Assembly (NCBI GenBank): GCA_009699765.1
Contig: WLNN01000077.1
Coordinates: 1 to 6,430, forward strand
Source: Actinomycetota bacterium
GTDB taxonomy: Bacteria; Actinomycetota; Actinomycetes; Nanopelagicales; Nanopelagicaceae
Length of the DNA stretch: 6,430 nt
Reading direction: 5' to 3'
The notes under the pieces: generated by a model
Databases searched by the model: none
What the model saw: the letters and a program-made list of their open reading frames with translations, nothing else
What the model was told of the DNA's origin: nothing
Position numbers and translations under genes: made by a program
Shown: positions 1 to 6,430 of the stretch, one piece after another
How positions within the stretch are numbered: position 1 is the stretch's first letter
How the letters are laid out: the number at the start of each line of letters is the position of its first letter

Positions 1-701
1 CCGCCCATCTCTTCAACCCACTTACGTTCTTTTGCGTCAATCCAAACAACTTGATCGCAGCCTTGTGCGGCAGCAGCTTTCTGGGCAATAAGAGATGCTG
101 CGTAGTTTCCACCGCACTTTGCTTCACCTGTTCCACCCTGAGCTGCGCGAACGTACTCTGTTGAGATCCAGACAGAGACTGGCTTTGAAGGGTCAAAGTA
201 AGCTCCGGCAGGTGTTGCAATAAGAATGTACTTTGCTTTATTTGAAGGACGAACGCCAAGACCAACTTCTGTTGCAATCATAAATGGGCGAATATAGAGA
301 GACTCCCCCACATTCTTTGGAACCCAATTGATATCTTGATTTACAAGTGTATGAACTGTTTCAAGGAATAACTCTTCTGGCATCTCAGGAAGTGCTAGTC
401 GAGCTGCAGACTTTGCAAAACGTCGTGCATTAGCCTCGGGACGAAAAAGCGCAACGCTTCCATCTGGTTGGCGATATGCCTTCATGCCTTCGAAGATCTC
501 TTGACCGTAATGAAAAACTGCAGTTGCTGGATCTAAAGTAAGAGGTCCATAAGGAACTAACTCAGGCTCTGACCAACCTGTGCTCTCAGACCAATCACAG
601 ACCACCATGTGATCTGTGTAGTACTTACCGAATCCGCCCTCAGCAATTAGTGCTTCGCGTTTTTCTGCAGGTACAGCATTGGGGTTGAGAGTCGTCTTCA
701 T
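1..701 (-). CDS. ilvE: Branched-chain amino acid aminotransferase, N-terminal part (3' end outside window)
   Basis: PLP-dependent class IV aminotransferase that interconverts valine, leucine and isoleucine with their 2-oxo acids, using glutamate/2-oxoglutarate. I translated 233 codons by hand from the ATG at 699-701; the frame is open to position 1. Visible family motifs are FHYGQEIFEGMKAY (residues 63-76), RPEANARRF (87-95), the block around SLYIRPFM (134-141), and EAKCGGNYAAS (193-203), in which K195 (bases 117-119) should be the lysine that binds PLP. The last residues visible, EEMGG, begin another conserved block. Actinobacterial IlvE proteins are about 360-370 residues, so roughly 130 are missing beyond the left edge; nothing suggests a break. 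The start abuts the leuB stop (TAAATG), with only a weak GGTGA upstream inside leuB, which points to translational coupling. D-amino-acid transaminase or aminodeoxychorismate lyase are less likely given length, motifs and context. Confidence 0.96.
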   Translation of the reverse strand, partial: MKTTLNPNAVPAEKREALIAEGGFGKYYTDHMVVCDWSESTGWSEPELVPYGPLTLDPATAVFHYGQEIFEGMKAYRQPDGSVALFRPEANARRFAKSAARLALPEMPEELFLETVHTLVNQDINWVPKNVGESLYIRPFMIATEVGLGVRPSNKAKYILIATPAGAYFDPSKPVSVWISTEYVRAAQGGTGEAKCGGNYAASLIAQKAAAAQGCDQVVWIDAKERKWVEEMG

Positions 702-1742
702 TTACTTCACCAATTCAACTAACGCGCTGCCGACTTCAGTTGTGCTGCGCTTTGAGTCTCCACGATTAAGCAGATCCTGAGCAACAGCCTTCTCAACATC
801 ACGAGCAGCGTCAGTAAGCCCTAAGTGATCAAGCATCATGGCAACGGACATGATTGTCGCGGTTGGGTCAGCAATATTCTTGCCAGCAATATCTGGCGCA
901 GAACCATGTACTGGTTCAAACATTGATGGGAACTTACCTGTTGGGTTGATATTTCCAGAGGCTGCCAAACCAATACCGCCACAGATAGCAGCTGCAATGT
1001 CAGTCAAAATATCTCCGAATAAGTTATCTGAAACAACAACATCGAAGCGCTCTGGGTTGGTAACAAAGAACATCGAAGCCGCATCAACATGCAGGTAATC
1101 AGTGGCGATAGCTGGATATTCCTTTGCAACTTGATTAAATGTGCGAGTCCAAAGACCGCCAGCACGAGTTAGAACATTGTTCTTGTGAACAAGTGTTAGC
1201 TTCTTACGCTCACGCTTTGAAGCGCGCTCGAATGCATCGCGAATAACTCGCTCTGCACCGCGACGAGTGTTGAGTGATTCCTCAGTTGCAATCTCTGCGT
1301 CAGTTCCTTCAGCCAATGTTCCACCGGCTCCGACATAAGGGCCTTCTGTCCCTTCGCGGACAACCACGAAATCGATTGGTGCTTTTGTTGCAAGCGGACC
1401 AATAACTCCAGGCATCAACTTTGCAGGGCGAAGATTGATGTAATGATCGAAGGCGAAGCGAAGCTTAAGCAAAAGACCGCGCTCAAGAACTCCTGAAGGA
1501 ACGCTTGGGTCTCCCACGGCGCCGAGAAGAATTACATCTGCCTTTGCAAGCTCTGCCATAACTGAGTCAGGTAGAACTTCTCCAGTGCGATGCCAATAAC
1601 CAGCACCGAGGTCGTAGTTAGTCTTATTGAAAGTAACGCCGTACTTTGCAGCAACGACATCAAGAACCTTTAGACCTTCTGCGACAACTTCAGTACCGAT
1701 TCCATCGCCTGGAATCACTGCAAGGTTGAATGACTTAGACAT
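702..1742 (-). CDS. leuB: 3-isopropylmalate dehydrogenase
   Basis: NAD-dependent oxidative decarboxylation of (2R,3S)-3-isopropylmalate to 2-oxoisocaproate, the third step of leucine synthesis. The 346-residue length matches the shorter, actinobacterial-type LeuB. Visible features are the N-terminal [12 protein letters not shown] (8-19), substrate-binding arginines R95, R105 and R129, [11 protein letters not shown] with catalytic Y136 (128-138), VHKNNV with catalytic K187, and the metal-binding aspartates D220, D244 and D248. [18 protein letters not shown] (276-293) contains H279 and D284; the aspartate is the family's usual mark for NAD rather than NADP, which argues against isocitrate dehydrogenase. 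Tartrate dehydrogenase is a close paralogous family but does not fit the operon. ATG start, 7 bp after the serA stop; the nearest purine-rich match (GGTAGG) lies about 11 bases upstream inside serA and is weak, so coupling to serA translation is likely. The leucine partners leuA and leuCD are not in the window. Confidence 0.97.
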   Translation of the reverse strand: MSKSFNLAVIPGDGIGTEVVAEGLKVLDVVAAKYGVTFNKTNYDLGAGYWHRTGEVLPDSVMAELAKADVILLGAVGDPSVPSGVLERGLLLKLRFAFDHYINLRPAKLMPGVIGPLATKAPIDFVVVREGTEGPYVGAGGTLAEGTDAEIATEESLNTRRGAERVIRDAFERASKRERKKLTLVHKNNVLTRAGGLWTRTFNQVAKEYPAIATDYLHVDAASMFFVTNPERFDVVVSDNLFGDILTDIAAAICGGIGLAASGNINPTGKFPSMFEPVHGSAPDIAGKNIADPTATIMSVAMMLDHLGLTDAARDVEKAVAQDLLNRGDSKRSTTEVGSALVELVK

Positions 1743-1749
1743 ATTTGAA

Positions 1750-4383
<2,634 letters not shown>

Positions 4384-4414
4384 AGTCGTTTCTTACTTAG
4401 ATTTATTTGGTTTG

Positions 4415-4699
4415 TTAGTTCTGATAATCCGGTTGAGTGTCGTGCGCTGGCTTCTTCTCTCCATTAGCAAGTTCAACAATGCTGATGACACTGATGAGTT
4501 TGTCTAATTGAGCTATTACTTGCTCGAGAGAGTGGCCCTCAAGATTTACTTGAATAACCATCTTCGAAACTTCTGAGTTTTCGGTTGGCCCGACGACCAA
4601 TGTGTCAATGTTGTAAGCGCGTCGAGCAAAGAGCCCTGAAACACGAGCTAAGACTCCTGGCTCGTTTTCAACTAGAACTTCAAGTGTATGAATAGACAT
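4415..4699 (-). CDS. ilvN: Acetolactate synthase small (regulatory) subunit, short ACT-only form
   Basis: Regulatory subunit of acetohydroxyacid synthase; it activates IlvB and, in characterised relatives, confers valine feedback inhibition. Residues 3-77 form a clear ACT domain: LEVLVENEPGVLARVSGLF, then RRAYNIDTLVVGPTE and KMVIQVN. N12, G15 and N30 align with E. coli IlvH N11, G14 and N29, which are implicated in valine binding. The protein is only 94 residues and ends in a hydrophilic tail (GEKKPAHDTQPDYQN); actinobacterial IlvN is normally about 160-175 residues, with a second C-terminal domain. That domain is absent, not frameshifted, because just 45 bp separate the stop from ilvC. E. 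coli IlvN of isozyme I is also about 96 residues, so a short form can be functional. The ATG overlaps the ilvB stop by one base (TAATG) and has AGGAG 5 bases upstream, indicating coupled, near-stoichiometric translation with ilvB. Confidence 0.94.
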   Translation of the reverse strand: MSIHTLEVLVENEPGVLARVSGLFARRAYNIDTLVVGPTENSEVSKMVIQVNLEGHSLEQVIAQLDKLISVISIVELANGEKKPAHDTQPDYQN

Positions 4700-6426
4700 T
4701 AGAGCTCCTGTGAATCCCAGTCAGGCGCGGTAGCGCGGGCGATCATGATTTCATCATTAGATGTTCCTGCGGCAACCATTGGCCAGACCATTGCATCACG
4801 ATGAACACGGAAATCAACAACAACTGGTTGATCGTTAATAGACATCGCTTTCTCGATAGTTGAATCAAGATCCTCTGGACGTTCGCAAGATAAACCTACG
4901 CAGCCCATAGCTTCTGCGAGCATTGGGAAGTTAGGAACGCGCTTTGAATCTAGGCTGGTATTTGAGTAACGGCCTTCATAGAAAAGAGTCTGCCATTGGC
5001 GAACCATTCCGAGAGACTCGTTATTAATAATTGCAACCTTGATTGGAATATTATTTAGTGCGCAAGTTACGAGTTCTTGATTTGTCATTTGGAAGCAACC
5101 ATCACCATCGATTGCCCAAACAGTTGAATCTGGAGCACCAACTTTTGCACCCATTGCAGCAGGTACTCCATAACCCATAGTTCCTGCACCACCTGAGTTA
5201 AGCCACGTACGAGGATGCTCGTATGAAATAAATTGTGATGCCCACATTTGATGTTGGCCAACACCGGCTGTAAAGACTGTATCTGTTCCAGAAATCTGAC
5301 CAATGCGTTGGATAACTGCTTGCGGTGATAGCGAACCATCTTCAGGAAGTGTGTAACCCAATGGATAAGTAGACTTCAATTTCTGCATTGATGCGTTCCA
5401 TGGAGCCAAATCTGGGCGATTCTTAGCAAGAGCAGCCTTCAGTGCAGGGATAAGTGCAGTGATGGTTTCTCGGAGATCTCCAACAACTGGAACATCTGCA
5501 AACTTGTTCTTATGAATCTCTGCTGGATCAATATCAGCGTGAATAATCTTGGCATTGACAGCAAATGTCGAAAGCTTGCCAGTGACACGATCATCGAAGC
5601 GCGCTCCAAGAGTGATGAGCAAATCTGCCTTCTGTAGCGCAGTTACTGCGGCAACAGTTCCGTGCATTCCTGGCATGCCAAGATGCATTGGGTGAGAATC
5701 TGGGAAAGCACCGCGCGCCATCAAAGTTGTGACAACAGGGGCACCAAGAATTTCAACTAACTGTGCGAGCTCTTTCGATGCGTTTGCCTTGATGACTCCG
5801 CCACCAACATAGAAGACAGGCTTCTTTGATTGTGCGATCAGCGCTGCAGCGTCAGTAATAGATTGCGCATCTGCCTTAATTTTTGGGTTGTAGCCAGCAA
5901 GTTCGATTTTCTCTGGCCAATTAAAAGTGGTCTGCGTTTGCAGAGCATCTTTAGCAATATCAACTAGTACTGGGCCGGGACGACCAGATGTTGCAATGTG
6001 AAACGCCTCGGCAATTGCACGAGGAATATCTTCGGCGCGAGTAATAAGAAAGTTGTGTTTTGTGAATGGCATTGTGATGCCACGGATATCTGCCTCTTGA
6101 AATGCATCTGTACCGATAGCTGCAGATGGAACTTGACCTGTGATTGCAACAACTGGAACAGAGTCCATCTGTGCATCCATCAAAGGTGTGACGAGGTTGG
6201 TTGCACCCGGTCCAGATGTTGCGATACAAACGCCTGCGCGACCAGTTACTTGCGCATATCCAGTTGCGGCGTGACCTGCACCTTGTTCGTGGCGAACCAA
6301 GATGTGGCGAATGGTGGAGTCGAAGATGGGATCGTAGGCAGGAAGAATGGCGCCACCGGGTAGTCCAAACATCACATCGACGCCAGCTGCTTCAAGGCTT
6401 TTCACCAAGGAAGTAGCTCCTGTCAT
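4699..6426 (-). CDS. ilvB: Acetolactate synthase (acetohydroxyacid synthase) large catalytic subunit
   Basis: ThDP-, FAD- and Mg-dependent condensation of pyruvate with pyruvate or 2-oxobutyrate, the first common step of branched-chain synthesis. From the ATG at 6424-6426 there are 575 residues. Order: N-terminal ThDP-binding domain with GLPGGAILP (21-29) and catalytic E47 in [29 protein letters not shown] (97-114); central FAD-associated domain with [10 protein letters not shown] (275-284); C-terminal ThDP domain with the GDG (441-443) to NN (468-469) motif and W478, the Trp lining the herbicide pocket in homologues. MVWPMVAAG (546-554) is a typical C-terminus. The start is uncertain: only GGAA precedes this ATG, too close to act as a binding site, and the codon before it is GAA in an open frame. 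Actinobacterial relatives often have a short leader before the 'TGA' residues, so initiation may be beyond 6430. Neighbouring ilvN and ilvC exclude other ThDP enzymes. Confidence 0.97.
   Translation of the reverse strand: MTGATSLVKSLEAAGVDVMFGLPGGAILPAYDPIFDSTIRHILVRHEQGAGHAATGYAQVTGRAGVCIATSGPGATNLVTPLMDAQMDSVPVVAITGQVPSAAIGTDAFQEADIRGITMPFTKHNFLITRAEDIPRAIAEAFHIATSGRPGPVLVDIAKDALQTQTTFNWPEKIELAGYNPKIKADAQSITDAAALIAQSKKPVFYVGGGVIKANASKELAQLVEILGAPVVTTLMARGAFPDSHPMHLGMPGMHGTVAAVTALQKADLLITLGARFDDRVTGKLSTFAVNAKIIHADIDPAEIHKNKFADVPVVGDLRETITALIPALKAALAKNRPDLAPWNASMQKLKSTYPLGYTLPEDGSLSPQAVIQRIGQISGTDTVFTAGVGQHQMWASQFISYEHPRTWLNSGGAGTMGYGVPAAMGAKVGAPDSTVWAIDGDGCFQMTNQELVTCALNNIPIKVAIINNESLGMVRQWQTLFYEGRYSNTSLDSKRVPNFPMLAEAMGCVGLSCERPEDLDSTIEKAMSINDQPVVVDFRVHRDAMVWPMVAAGTSNDEIMIARATAPDWDSQEL
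4705..4709 (-). promoter_or_regulatory. Ribosome binding site of ilvN, inside the end of ilvB
   Basis: AGGAG on the minus strand, 5 bases before the ilvN ATG (4697-4699). It lies within the last codons of ilvB, so ribosomes finishing ilvB at the TAATG overlap can restart directly on ilvN. Confidence 0.75.
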
Positions 6427-6430
6427 TTCC

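Noticed and set aside
4415..4699. ilvN as a pseudogene
   Set aside because: The ACT domain is intact, the start has a good binding site and overlaps ilvB, and short small subunits are functional in other bacteria. A functional short form is the simpler reading.
5998..6363. A 121-codon, cysteine-rich open frame on the plus strand opposite ilvB
   Set aside because: The cysteines arise from the reverse complement of Ala/Thr/Gln codons in the conserved N-terminal part of ilvB. They show no regular metal-binding spacing, and the frame has no convincing start signal.

Overview
The window is a stretch of bacterial chromosome carrying six co-directional minus-strand genes. In transcription order, from high to low coordinates, they are ilvB, ilvN, ilvC, serA, leuB and the first two thirds of ilvE. 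Five encode branched-chain amino acid (valine, leucine, isoleucine) enzymes or subunits. The sixth, serA, encodes the first enzyme of serine synthesis. No mobile element, RNA gene, CRISPR array or foreign-looking segment was found.

Organism: the order ilvB-ilvN-ilvC-serA-leuB-ilvE, the actinobacterial form of SerA (long, with an intervening domain and a C-terminal ACT domain) and sequences such as 'KPVVLIAEEL' and 'PVYDP/PAYDP'-type ALS starts resemble Actinobacteria such as Streptomyces and Mycobacterium. The base composition does not fit a typical high-GC actinomycete: three hand-counted lines (180 bases) give about 48 % G+C, and all five visible stop codons are TAA. Very tight gene packing together with moderate GC suggests a streamlined aquatic actinobacterium, for example the freshwater acI/Nanopelagicales group. 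The group-level assignment is inference.

Layout: ilvB (4699-6426, start probably just beyond the right edge) overlaps ilvN by one base (TAATG). ilvN (4415-4699) is unusually short, 94 residues with only the ACT domain. A 45-bp spacer with a strong ribosome binding site leads to ilvC (3335-4369, GTG start). ilvC overlaps serA, whose start is either GTG at 3342 (preferred, 8-nt overlap) or ATG at 3369 (35-nt overlap). serA and leuB (702-1742) are 7 bp apart. leuB abuts ilvE directly (TAAATG), and ilvE runs off the left edge at position 1. The longest non-coding stretch is the 45-bp ilvN-ilvC spacer. No internal terminator or promoter was recognised, so the window looks like the inside of one transcript whose promoter and leader lie beyond position 6430.

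Function: IlvBN condenses pyruvate with pyruvate or 2-oxobutyrate. IlvC reduces and rearranges the product. IlvE transaminates the final 2-oxo acids. LeuB performs the dehydrogenation specific to leucine. SerA diverts 3-phosphoglycerate to serine. Missing from the window are ilvD, leuA, leuC and leuD, which must be encoded elsewhere. The catalytic residues I could place are intact in all six genes. This is ordinary core metabolism; the points worth a second look are the ACT-only IlvN and the two start-site ambiguities.
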